Assembly (NCBI GenBank): GCA_946055165.1
Contig: CAMGFA010000004.1
Span: 1 to 64,000, forward strand
DNA: 64,000 bases
Source: an uncultured Bacteroidales bacterium
GTDB lineage: Bacteria; Bacteroidota; Bacteroidia; Bacteroidales; UBA932
Reading direction: 5' to 3'
This document shows positions 26,054-34,042 of the stretch, one piece after another. The notes below the pieces were generated by a model that had not been told where the DNA came from, ran no database searches, and saw only the letters and a list, made by a program, of their open reading frames with translations. Position 1 is the first letter of the stretch; each line of letters opens with the position of its first letter. Made by a program: the position numbers and the translations under genes.

Positions 26054-28303
26054 TCAGCCCAAAATGTTGATGATTTTTTCCTCGCCTGCAAGCCAGACCT
26101 TGTCGCCCTCGCAGAAAAGGTACTGAGGGTCCGGGTTGGTAATGAACTCTTCCCCGTGCAGAACGCTGATAACCATACATTTGTATTTGCGCAGGTTGGC
26201 ATTGCGCAAGCTGTGTCCGCAGAGCCTGCTTTCGGCCGAGAGGGTAATGCACTTGACGCAGAATTCGATATCGGAGTTGTCGGCCGGAGAATCTTCCGAG
26301 TCCTCGAACATCTGTCTCAGGGCTTCTATCTGCTCGCTGCTTCCCACAGCCAGGACTTTGTCGTAAGGGTAGAGGACTTCGGTATGGGTAGGAATTATGA
26401 TATCCTGCTTGCCGCGGCTGATTTTGATTATGTTGGCTCCGCTGGTGGACCGCAAAGGTATTTCGCTCAGTCTCTTTCCAATCCATTGGGACTGCGGCGA
26501 CAGTTCAAGGGGCTCGATGTGGACATCGTAGCCAGCCAGTTTCTCCTGAACAGAAGTCGTTACAGGGGAATTGATTTTGGCATCGATTTCCTTTCCGTTG
26601 AGGTTGTCGAAGAAGCGCTTCTCCATATTGTTGCCCTGTTTGAACAGGCTCTTTCCCAAAAGGATGAAAACAATGGCCCCAATGAAGAGCAGTACCATCG
26701 ACACTGCCCCGAGGTGGATGTGTGTGGTGATGATTCCGATAACAAAATTCACTGCCAGCAAGGTTCTCAAAAGCGAAAGGGCCAGGATGAGGAAGAGATT
26801 GGAATGTTTCTGCCTTATCAGAACGGCCGCTTTTTTGTTTATGCTGCCGGCATCGATGGCAAGGCCATAGACGAAAGGGGCAATGGCCACAAGGGTTATG
26901 CAGGTATTCACTATGGACATAAGGGTGCTGCTCCAGTGCGGGAACCATCCTGCCAGGGCCGGTTCGAGCCAATGTCTTGTGATGTAGCTTATTGTGATGA
27001 TAACAACAGAATAGAGCACCACTCTGAGCAGATAAACCTTGAAATACTCTTTCCAGGCGCTCTTTTCCGAGTAGCTGGCCTTTTCTTCTTTGCGATCACT
27101 GTCTATCTTTTCAAGCACGGCGGCAGGCAGTTTTCTTTTGAGGAAGTTGTAGTAAGGCCGGGCAATCTTGAAAGTGTAGGGTGCCAGCAGGTTGCTTATC
27201 ACAAAGGTACTAACAATGATGGGGTAGATATTGTCGCCCACAACGCCAAGGCTCACTCCAACTCCGGCAATGATGAAGGCGAACTCTCCGAGTGAGCCGA
27301 GAGCGAAACCGCTGTAGAGTGCGTGCTCCAGACCTTTTCCGCTGAGCAGCACGCCACCTGTTGCAAAGGTTCCGTTAATTACTATCACGGCCACCACCAG
27401 CAGCAGGATTACCGCCCAATTCTGCGCAATGGAAGCAGGGGAGACCATCATACCGGCCGATACGAAGAAGATTGCCCCGAAAAGGTCCTGAATAGGATGA
27501 ACCATTTTCTCAATCTGTTCGCTTTCAATGGTCTCGGCCAGAATGGAGCCCATGATGAAGGCTCCGAGGGCGGAGGAGAAGCCCATCCCTTCGGCCAGGG
27601 CCACCATGCCGAAACAGAGGCCTATGCTCACCAGCAGCAGAATTTCGCTGCTGAGGAATTTCCTGGCCTTTTTAAACAGGGTAGGGATAAGGTATATGCC
27701 TACTACAAACCATATAATCAGGCAGATAAGCAGCTTGCTTATGGCGCCGAGCAGCTGGGTTCCGGAAAATTTGTTGGACACGGCCATTGTGGAGAAAATC
27801 ACCATCAGTACAATGGCAATGATGTCCTCAATCACCAAAGCTCCGAAAACCGTGGCCGCAAAAGGCTTTTTCTTGTAGCCCATTTCGTCCAGGTTCTTGA
27901 TTATCACCATAGTGGACGACATCGGCAGCATTCCGCCCAAAAAGACACTTTCCATGGTGCTCCAGCCGAGGGCCTGACCTGTGACAAAGCCTATGATAAA
28001 GCCGCCCAGAAACTTGCACAGGGCCGTGAAGATGGCGCTGTTGCCCGATTTGAGGAGCTTCTTGAAGCTGAACTCCAGACCCAGACCGAACATGAGGAAG
28101 ATGATACCGATTTCGGACCACTGGTGCACCGATTCCATGGAACTTATTCCGGGGAAAAAGCTGATGTTCGGGCCAATGAGGAAGCCCGCAATGATATAGC
28201 CCAGGATGGTAGGCTGCTTGAGGGCTTTGGATATTATGGTAAAAATGCCTGCGGAGATGAGGATTACCGCAAGGTCGCGTACAAAATTAACTTCTTCGCT
28301 CAT
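26054..28303 (-). CDS. KefB/CPA2-type cation:proton antiporter with RCK-C domains
   Basis: 749 residues from MSEEVNFVRDLAV; a start 9 codons earlier is possible but overlaps the GSCFA gene more. Residues 1-390 are a CPA2 Na/H exchanger domain (GFLIGPNISFF, GLEFSFKKLLKSGN, GEFAFIIAGVGVSLG). About 410-560 add further helices not seen in KefB. The tail has two TrkA-C/RCK-C domains (IGKRLSEIPLRSTSGANII and CGHSLRNANLRKYKCMVISV) that usually bind nucleotides and gate transport. Likely monovalent cation or pH homeostasis; the ion is not known. Confidence 0.88.
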   Translation of the reverse strand: MSEEVNFVRDLAVILISAGIFTIISKALKQPTILGYIIAGFLIGPNISFFPGISSMESVHQWSEIGIIFLMFGLGLEFSFKKLLKSGNSAIFTALCKFLGGFIIGFVTGQALGWSTMESVFLGGMLPMSSTMVIIKNLDEMGYKKKPFAATVFGALVIEDIIAIVLMVIFSTMAVSNKFSGTQLLGAISKLLICLIIWFVVGIYLIPTLFKKARKFLSSEILLLVSIGLCFGMVALAEGMGFSSALGAFIMGSILAETIESEQIEKMVHPIQDLFGAIFFVSAGMMVSPASIAQNWAVILLLVVAVIVINGTFATGGVLLSGKGLEHALYSGFALGSLGEFAFIIAGVGVSLGVVGDNIYPIIVSTFVISNLLAPYTFKIARPYYNFLKRKLPAAVLEKIDSDRKEEKASYSEKSAWKEYFKVYLLRVVLYSVVIITISYITRHWLEPALAGWFPHWSSTLMSIVNTCITLVAIAPFVYGLAIDAGSINKKAAVLIRQKHSNLFLILALSLLRTLLAVNFVIGIITTHIHLGAVSMVLLFIGAIVFILLGKSLFKQGNNMEKRFFDNLNGKEIDAKINSPVTTSVQEKLAGYDVHIEPLELSPQSQWIGKRLSEIPLRSTSGANIIKISRGKQDIIIPTHTEVLYPYDKVLAVGSSEQIEALRQMFEDSEDSPADNSDIEFCVKCITLSAESRLCGHSLRNANLRKYKCMVISVLHGEEFITNPDPQYLFCEGDKVWLAGEEKIINILG

Positions 28304-29126
28304 GTGCTGCTGCTTTGCTGAGTTTGACATTCTGCTCTATTGCCGCTCTGTCTTTTTGTGGAACGGCGCAGTCCAGGAAAGCTTCCCATATAATATCCAC
28401 CGCCACCTTGCTTGGATGGACAAGGTCCTCGGCGTAGAAACGGTAGTCGCGCAACTGATCCATAAGAATTTCAAAGGCAGGAAAATAAGGCAGTTTTTCC
28501 TGGTACAGAGCCAGGTGCAGGGCCGACTTGCTCACAGTATTGTCCCGGGCGCATTGGGCAAGGTGCCTTATGGGGCTCACCGTAAAGAGGAAACTCTTTT
28601 CGGGATGTTTTTCCACAATTCCCCTCAGCAGTTCGCGGATTTGCTGCAATTCCAGCATTTCGTGGCTGAATTCCTTTGCCGGGCGTTTGAGGCAGTTGCT
28701 CACCACCTTGCCGCCGTGCTTCCAGACCATAGCCGTGCCGAGGGTGATTATCACCCTGTCGCAGTTTTTCCAGAATTCGCGGGCCTGCTGCAGCCTGGCA
28801 TTGGCATTTTTCAGAAATTCTCCGGCCGATTCCCTTGCGAAACTGCTGTGGTGCGAGAAGGAGCATATTCTTCCGTCTCCTGCACCCATCTGCACGCAGT
28901 CGCTTTCGCAGAAGAAATCATCGGAGTCCAGCTTTTCTATGGCCGATGCTATCGAGGCAGGGTTGTAAAGTGTGCCGAAGGGGTTGCAGACTGTGTTGAA
29001 GCCGCTTTCTGCGAACTTGTCGGCCATTGCGGAAGCGAAACAGCTTCCCAGCAGCATGATGCTGCTGCCGAGGCCGAATTCCGTTTCCGTGCGGGGGCAA
29101 TTGACAACTGTTGCAAGTTTTACCAT
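28287..29126 (-). CDS. GSCFA domain protein
   Basis: 279 residues. The name-giving motif is IMLLGSCFASAMADKFAESG near residue 25, followed by NPFGTLYNPASIASAIEKL; later VIITLGTAMVW and FTVSPIRHL. The family (PF08885) is SGNH-like and common in Bacteroidota, with function unknown, possibly an acyl esterase. It overlaps the antiporter gene by 17 bases. A minus-strand TAAATTTG (29131-29138) lies 4 bases before the ATG. Confidence 0.9.
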   Translation of the reverse strand: MVKLATVVNCPRTETEFGLGSSIMLLGSCFASAMADKFAESGFNTVCNPFGTLYNPASIASAIEKLDSDDFFCESDCVQMGAGDGRICSFSHHSSFARESAGEFLKNANARLQQAREFWKNCDRVIITLGTAMVWKHGGKVVSNCLKRPAKEFSHEMLELQQIRELLRGIVEKHPEKSFLFTVSPIRHLAQCARDNTVSKSALHLALYQEKLPYFPAFEILMDQLRDYRFYAEDLVHPSKVAVDIIWEAFLDCAVPQKDRAAIEQNVKLSKAAAHERRS

Positions 29127-29130
29127 CGCA

Positions 29131-29164
29131 CAAATTTAATTATAATTATTTTTCCTTAACTTTG
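29131..29164. promoter_or_regulatory. Divergent -7 boxes very close to both ATGs
   Basis: Minus-strand TAAATTTG (29131-29138) is 4 bases from the GSCFA ATG; plus-strand TAACTTTG (29157-29164) is 5 bases from the hydrolase ATG. Both fit TAnnTTTG. The whole intergenic gap is 43 bases, so both transcripts would have almost no leader. Confidence 0.45.
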
Positions 29165-29169
29165 TGATT

Positions 29170-30120
29170 ATGAAAAAATCATCAAAAGTTATCGTAATTG
29201 TGCTGGCCGTAGTGCTGGTACTTTTTCTTGCGGTCACTTTCGGAGGTGGCGCATATATGGTGAACTTTGCACTCTTGCCTGAAAACAGGGGCTTCGACAT
29301 TCAGGCGGAAAGGGAAAAAATGGAGAGCCGCTGCCCGGGAATCATTGCCTGGCAGGACGAGCTCATCCAGTCGGGTTGCCTTAAAGACACCTTCGTCGTA
29401 TTCCCCAACGGTCGCAGGATGCACGCCCAGTACGCTGCTGCCGCAGTGCCGGGCAACAAGACTGCCATTCTCCTGCACGGATACGGCAACAATCCTACCA
29501 CTATGGTCGTATATGCCCGCATGTTCCGTGACTCCTTGGGTTTCAATGTGTTCATGCCCGGAATGGCTGCACACGGCCAGAGTGAGGGAACCCACATCCA
29601 GATGGGCTGGAAGGACAGGGAAGATGCACTTCAGTGGATTCCTGTTGCCCACGATATCTTCAAGGATGATGAAATGATAATTTTCGGCATGTCCATGGGT
29701 GCCGCAACCACTATGATGCTCAGTGGGGAAGAGACTCCGGATTATGTCAAGGCCTTTATCGAAGACGCCGGCTACACCTCTGTCTGGGACCAGTTCAAGG
29801 ATCAGCTGGACAAGATGTTTGGCCTGCCACCTTTCCCTGTTCTCTACGGTGCCGACCTTGTTTGCAGAATGCGTTTCGGATGGAACTTCAAAGAGGCGTC
29901 GAGTGTGAAACAGGTGGCCAAGAGCACAAAGCCTATGCTTTTCATACACGGTGAGCAAGACGACTTTGTCCCTACCTGGATGCTTATGCCTTGCTACGAA
30001 GCCAAAACTCAAGGATACAAAGAGTATTGGATTGCTCCGGGTTCCGCCCACGTGAGGTCAATCACCGACCACCAGGCCGAGTTCACCGCCCACGTCCGCG
30101 CTTTCCTCGACAAGATTTAA
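29170..30120 (+). CDS. Membrane-anchored alpha/beta hydrolase
   Basis: 316 residues from ATG at 29170 (a GTG two codons earlier is possible). An N-terminal signal anchor (VIVIVLAVVLVLFLAVTFGG) leads to a hydrolase fold: AILLHGYGNNPTTM (oxyanion region), IFGMSMGAATTMML (nucleophile Ser in GMSMG), LFIHGEQDDFVPTWM (Asp) and APGSAHVRSI (His). Serine hydrolase of the BAAT/S9-like type; substrate unknown. It ends at a convergent gap holding an R1 element. Confidence 0.88.
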   Translation: MKKSSKVIVIVLAVVLVLFLAVTFGGGAYMVNFALLPENRGFDIQAEREKMESRCPGIIAWQDELIQSGCLKDTFVVFPNGRRMHAQYAAAAVPGNKTAILLHGYGNNPTTMVVYARMFRDSLGFNVFMPGMAAHGQSEGTHIQMGWKDREDALQWIPVAHDIFKDDEMIIFGMSMGAATTMMLSGEETPDYVKAFIEDAGYTSVWDQFKDQLDKMFGLPPFPVLYGADLVCRMRFGWNFKEASSVKQVAKSTKPMLFIHGEQDDFVPTWMLMPCYEAKTQGYKEYWIAPGSAHVRSITDHQAEFTAHVRAFLDKI

Positions 30121-30152
30121 ACCGACTCGGACTTCGCTGCTGTGAAAATGTC

Positions 30153-30370
30153 CTGCTAGGCGGCCGGGCTCATGGCTGGAAGGCTTGCAGCGCAAGGGAA
30201 CTGTGCGAGCAATGGACGCAAGGCGTCCATCCGCGAGCGCAGCTTGGGCCAGAAGGAGGTGAAACAATGACCGGGGTGTTTGAGCGAAGCGAGTTCCCGG
30301 CCATCACCGACTTCGCAGGCCAAGCCGCAGCGCGCATCGCCTGAAAGCCATGAGTCTGGCTGCCTAGCAG
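30153..30370 (+). repeat. R1 structured element, copy B (complete, 218 bp)
   Basis: The ends are inverted: the left 24 bases starting CTGCTAGGC and the right 24 ending GCCTAGCAG pair at every position if G-U pairs are allowed. Inside are a hairpin CTTGC-AGC-GCAAG, a perfect ATGGACGC-AAG-GCGTCCAT hairpin, an AAGGAGGT stretch followed by an ATG, and a longer stem (ATGACCGGG with CCCGGCCAT, one mismatch). It fills most of the 322-base gap between the hydrolase and the convergent RhuM gene; nothing else was seen in the gap. Confidence 0.85.
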
Positions 30371-30442
30371 TGTGTAAAACGGCACTTTTACACATAAAAA
30401 TGAAAAATTAAGACTTTATCGTGATTATTTCCGCAAATAGCG

Positions 30443-31444
30443 CTATTGTTTATTGATAATACTATTCTCAATTTCTTGCAGTTCAAGCATATCTTGCCTA
30501 TCTGCCTCCAAAGCTTCATATTCACGTCTCCTCTGGTCATATTGTTCATAAATCTCTTTGACGTGTTTTTCCATCACCTGATTGGAAATTCGCCCAGCGT
30601 CAGGCAATATAGTCTGGTTCTGAAATGTCAGCATCGCATCAACGTAGTTGCGCCAAAAACTCATTGTGAGATCTCGACGCTCTTTTACTCTCAGCTCAGC
30701 TGATTCGAGAAAGATTGTGACTAGTCGGTTTAATTTATCAAGTTCATTCTCATGAAGGTAATTCTTGGCAATGAATATATCTTGTTTGCGAACAATACTC
30801 CCTTTCCATGAAGTAAGACCCATATTAGGTCTTTCGGCATCAGCCCGTTCCATAATTAGTTCTGCGGCAGTATGATTTGTTACCGCATACAGAAGTTTGT
30901 TTTGCGTCTCTGCAAAGAACATCTGGACTGATTTATCGCTTGCATCATAGTCACTGCTAAGTGCAAATAATTCCCTGAGTTTTTGATAAAACCGTTTTTC
31001 TGATGCTCTGATATCCCTAATTTTGGAAAGCAGTTCATCAAAATAATCGGGTCTGCCATCAGGATTTTTCAAACGATCAGAATCAATAACAAAGCCCTTT
31101 ACCAAATACTCTGATAAGTTTCTCGTGGCCCATTGGCGGAACTGGATGCCTCGAACACCTTTGACACGATAACCAACAGCTAACACCATATCCAGAGAGT
31201 AATGTTCCACCATATATTGCTTTCCATCAGAAGCAGTTGTCAAAATATTTTTGACAACTGCAATCTTGGGTAATTCTTTCTCTTTCAATATATTGGTAAT
31301 ATGATAGCTGATAGACTGTTTGGAGGTGGCAAAAAGTTCCGCCATCTGTAATTGGTTTAGCCAAACCATTCCATCTGCACCTATAAGAACTACCGATGTT
31401 TTTCCATCATCAGTATTGTAGATAATGATGTCATTCTGCTCCAT
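30443..31444 (-). CDS. RhuM family protein
   Basis: 333 residues from MEQNDIIIYNTDDGKTSV. The N-terminal half has a KilA-N/Bro-like, HTH-containing region (MVWLNQLQMAELFATSKQSI, then VKGVRGIQFRQWATRNL); the C-terminal half is charged and helical (YEALEADRQDMLELQEIENS). RhuM proteins were first noted on a Salmonella pathogenicity island and are scattered on mobile DNA; their function is not established. Codon use here is more AT-rich than in flanking genes, which fits acquisition by transfer. An R1 element adjoins its 3' end. Confidence 0.9.
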   Translation of the reverse strand: MEQNDIIIYNTDDGKTSVVLIGADGMVWLNQLQMAELFATSKQSISYHITNILKEKELPKIAVVKNILTTASDGKQYMVEHYSLDMVLAVGYRVKGVRGIQFRQWATRNLSEYLVKGFVIDSDRLKNPDGRPDYFDELLSKIRDIRASEKRFYQKLRELFALSSDYDASDKSVQMFFAETQNKLLYAVTNHTAAELIMERADAERPNMGLTSWKGSIVRKQDIFIAKNYLHENELDKLNRLVTIFLESAELRVKERRDLTMSFWRNYVDAMLTFQNQTILPDAGRISNQVMEKHVKEIYEQYDQRRREYEALEADRQDMLELQEIENSIINKQ

Positions 31445-31595
31445 TCTTCCCAATATTATGTTTGTAAATAATATAATCGAAAATCCAAATCTATTCCCGC
31501 TTAATCAAATACTTAATCTTGGATATTTCGCCGTTCAATCCGAAGTAGCCTTATTAAACAGCTGCGCTCATGACCGCAATTCGGGACGGGTATTG

Positions 31596-32060
31596 TCACT
31601 TCAGTTCGTCTTCCGCATACAGATAAGGGAAGTTTGACTGCTCATATTCGAAGTAATCTTCCTCGTTAAAGAAGCGGGCACATTCTTTTTCGGCATTCTC
31701 CAGACTGTCGGAAGCGTGCACCACATTTTCCTGGTGGCTCATGCAATAATCTCCTCTCAAAGTGCCGGGAGCCGCTTTTCTGCCATTGGTAGAGCCCGTC
31801 ATTTCCCTTACCACAGCCACGGCATCAATTCCCTCAAGACAGAGCAAAAGAACAGGAGCTGCCATCATGGATTTCTCTATGATAGGATAGAAAGGTTTGT
31901 CAACCAGGTGCTTATAGTGCTCGGCGCACTTTTCCCTGGTGAAGCGGTACATTTTCATAGCCACTATCTTAAGGCCCTTTCTTTCAAAGCGGGTGATGAT
32001 TTCCCCAACAATTCCACGCTGCAGAGAGCAGGGTTTGATAATTACAAAAGTTCTTTCCAT
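31596..32060 (-). CDS. ndk: Nucleoside diphosphate kinase
   Basis: 154 residues. MERTFVIIKPCSLQRGIVGEI is the start typical of the family; GSTNGRKAAPGTLRGDY and NVVHASDSLENAEKE contain the substrate-binding and phospho-His regions. It equalises NTP pools. It follows sufD by 11 bases, so it appears to be the last gene of the suf run. The 151 bases between it and the RhuM start hold nothing recognisable. Confidence 0.93.
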   Translation of the reverse strand: MERTFVIIKPCSLQRGIVGEIITRFERKGLKIVAMKMYRFTREKCAEHYKHLVDKPFYPIIEKSMMAAPVLLLCLEGIDAVAVVREMTGSTNGRKAAPGTLRGDYCMSHQENVVHASDSLENAEKECARFFNEEDYFEYEQSNFPYLYAEDELK

Positions 32061-32071
32061 AACAATTCAAT

Positions 32072-32656
32072 TCAATCTATGTCAGGATTGCCGGCCGGTT
32101 CAAGTCTTTCGAGCACTGGAGAAAGGAAGGATTGGATTTGCAATTGGCGGGCAACATCTTCCGGAATGCCGCGTGAACGCATGTAGAACAGTTCATCCTC
32201 GTTGAGCGAGCCTATGGTTGCCCCGTGGGAGCATATTACGTCATCGGCATAGATTTCAAGCTGGGGAGAGGTCTGCACCTGGGCATCGCGGGAAAGAAGA
32301 ATGGAATGGTTTTCCTGGTAGGCCTCGGTTTTCTGGGCATCAGGAGCCACATAGATGAGCCCGTCGAACACCACGCGGGCTTTTCCGTCCACAACGCCTT
32401 TGAACAGCTGCCGGGAGTGGCATTCTCCGCACAGATGGCGCACATTGAGATGGAAAGCCACTTTTTCATCCGCTTTGCACAGATATACTCCGGCAAGGTC
32501 GAGCGAGGCTCCCGGACCGGCAAGCTCCACTTCAAGTTTCACATCGGCATTCACTCCCTCGCCGACCACGAAAGTGGCATAGAAGCTTTCTCCCGATCCC
32601 AAAACCAGGTGCTGCGGGATGGTATCTTTCCCAACAATATAGACCTTTTTATCCAT
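32072..32656 (-). CDS. sufD: SufD-like protein, half length
   Basis: 194 residues from MDKKVYIVG, less than half of a usual SufD (about 420-440). What is present is the C-terminal beta-helix: LFKGVVDGKARVVFDGLIYV, QTSPQLEIYADDVICSHGAT (conserved Cys/His) and MRSRGIPEDVARQL. The N-terminal helical half and early strands are missing and not found in another frame upstream, where sufC ends. SufD pairs with SufB in the SufBC2D iron-sulfur scaffold; whether this short form still does is open. It overlaps sufC by 8 bases. Confidence 0.88.
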   Translation of the reverse strand: MDKKVYIVGKDTIPQHLVLGSGESFYATFVVGEGVNADVKLEVELAGPGASLDLAGVYLCKADEKVAFHLNVRHLCGECHSRQLFKGVVDGKARVVFDGLIYVAPDAQKTEAYQENHSILLSRDAQVQTSPQLEIYADDVICSHGATIGSLNEDELFYMRSRGIPEDVARQLQIQSFLSPVLERLEPAGNPDID

Positions 32657-33404
32657 TGATATTCTCAAAACCTTTTGATTCAATTTCATCCACAAGCTCA
32701 CGGCCTGCAGTACGCACAATCACTCCATCTTTGAGCACGTGCACCACATCGGGCACAATATATTGCAGAAGCTTGTGGTAATGGGTAATGATAATGGACG
32801 AAGTCTGCGGAGTGCGGAGAGCATTCACACCGTCTGCGACAACCCGGAGGGCATCCACATCCAGACCGCTGTCGGTCTCGTCAAGAATGGAAAGCACGGG
32901 CTCCAGCATTGCCATCTGGAAAATTTCGGCTCTCTTCTTCTCTCCTCCGGAAAAGCCTACATTCACATCACGCTTGGCAAATTCCCCTTTCATCTGGACC
33001 AAAGCCATTTTGGCTTTCATCAGCTTGAGGAACTCGGCAGGACTCAAATCGTCAAGACCCGCAGCCTTGCGGCGCGCAGATAAGGCCGCTTTCATGAAAT
33101 TCGTGATGCTTACGCCCGGAATCTCTATAGGATATTGGAAACTCAGGAAAATTCCGGCCCAGCTTCTCTGCTCCGGGCTCATGGACAAAAGATCCTGTCC
33201 GGCAAAGCTGATGCTGCCGGAAGTGACGGTGAACTGAGGCTTGCCTGCAAGCACTGCGCTCAGGGTTGACTTGCCCGCACCGTTTGGCCCCATCACTGCG
33301 TGAACTTCGCCTCGGCGTATGGTAAGATTTACTCCGTGAAGGATTTCCTTGCCTTCAACACCTGCGTGCAGGTCCTTGATTTCTAGAAGTATGTTGTTGT
33401 CCAT
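32649..33404 (-). CDS. sufC: Fe-S assembly ATPase SufC
   Basis: 251 residues. ABC ATPase of the SUF scaffold: Walker A VMGPNGAGKSTLSA, signature NVGFSGGEKKRAEI, Walker B LSILDETDSGLDVDAL and the H-loop ITHYHKLL; the DETDSGLD form is characteristic of SufC. The gene order is sufB, pnuC-like, sufC, sufD on the minus strand, so it is separated from sufB by the transporter gene (4 bases away). Confidence 0.96.
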   Translation of the reverse strand: MDNNILLEIKDLHAGVEGKEILHGVNLTIRRGEVHAVMGPNGAGKSTLSAVLAGKPQFTVTSGSISFAGQDLLSMSPEQRSWAGIFLSFQYPIEIPGVSITNFMKAALSARRKAAGLDDLSPAEFLKLMKAKMALVQMKGEFAKRDVNVGFSGGEKKRAEIFQMAMLEPVLSILDETDSGLDVDALRVVADGVNALRTPQTSSIIITHYHKLLQYIVPDVVHVLKDGVIVRTAGRELVDEIESKGFENING

Positions 33405-33408
33405 TGTA

Positions 33409-34038
33409 CTATGCTTTGTTCTTGTAAAGTTTAGACCAGCTTATCAGCGACCACAGGCCGTTTATTAGATACAGGCCGCACACTATTGGCATGAAGATGT
33501 GTCCCACCGAGATATGAAGGGCAATCTGGGTGATGTTCACCAGCAGCCAGGCAATCCAGCAGTCCCATTTCTTCTGGGCGCTCAGGAACTGTGCAACCAG
33601 AATAAGGACAGTAACGCAGGAATCCAGATATGGGTGCGGGTCTGCAGGGAAAAGTACATCCAGCAGCCAGCCCCATACTCCTGCAATCACAAGCACTGCC
33701 ACCACTGCAAAAACCCTCTGAACGGCGCTCAGACGCGACACGGCCAAAGCCTTCTCGTCTTTGCTGCTTTTCTCCCCTTCCTTGGGGTGAGTCCAGCGGT
33801 AGTGCCCCATTACATTGATCATAAGGGAGATGGGCTGAAGCAAAAGACTTGCGTAGAGGTGCTTGTTCCAGAACATCACAAAAAGGGCGGTAGTGTAGAG
33901 ATAGCCCACCCAGAAATTGTATTTGCTGTTCCTTCCTGCGAGGAAAACGCAGGTCAGGCCCAATACCGATGTAATTACATCTATCAGAAGCACCGGCGCT
34001 CCGCCAAGCGAAAAAAGTGTAAAATTCATCCAATCCAT
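33409..34038 (-). CDS. pnuC: PnuC-family vitamin transporter
   Basis: 209 residues with about seven membrane helices. Family traits: FLAGRNSKYNFWVGYLYTT at the second helix and LSAQKKWDCWIAWLLVNITQ. PnuC proteins move nicotinamide riboside (or, in PnuT forms, thiamine) by facilitated diffusion; the ligand is not decided by sequence here. Unusually it sits inside the suf operon between sufB (4 bases) and sufC (4 bases). No riboswitch is present upstream. Confidence 0.85.
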   Translation of the reverse strand: MDWMNFTLFSLGGAPVLLIDVITSVLGLTCVFLAGRNSKYNFWVGYLYTTALFVMFWNKHLYASLLLQPISLMINVMGHYRWTHPKEGEKSSKDEKALAVSRLSAVQRVFAVVAVLVIAGVWGWLLDVLFPADPHPYLDSCVTVLILVAQFLSAQKKWDCWIAWLLVNITQIALHISVGHIFMPIVCGLYLINGLWSLISWSKLYKNKA

Positions 34039-34042
34039 AATT

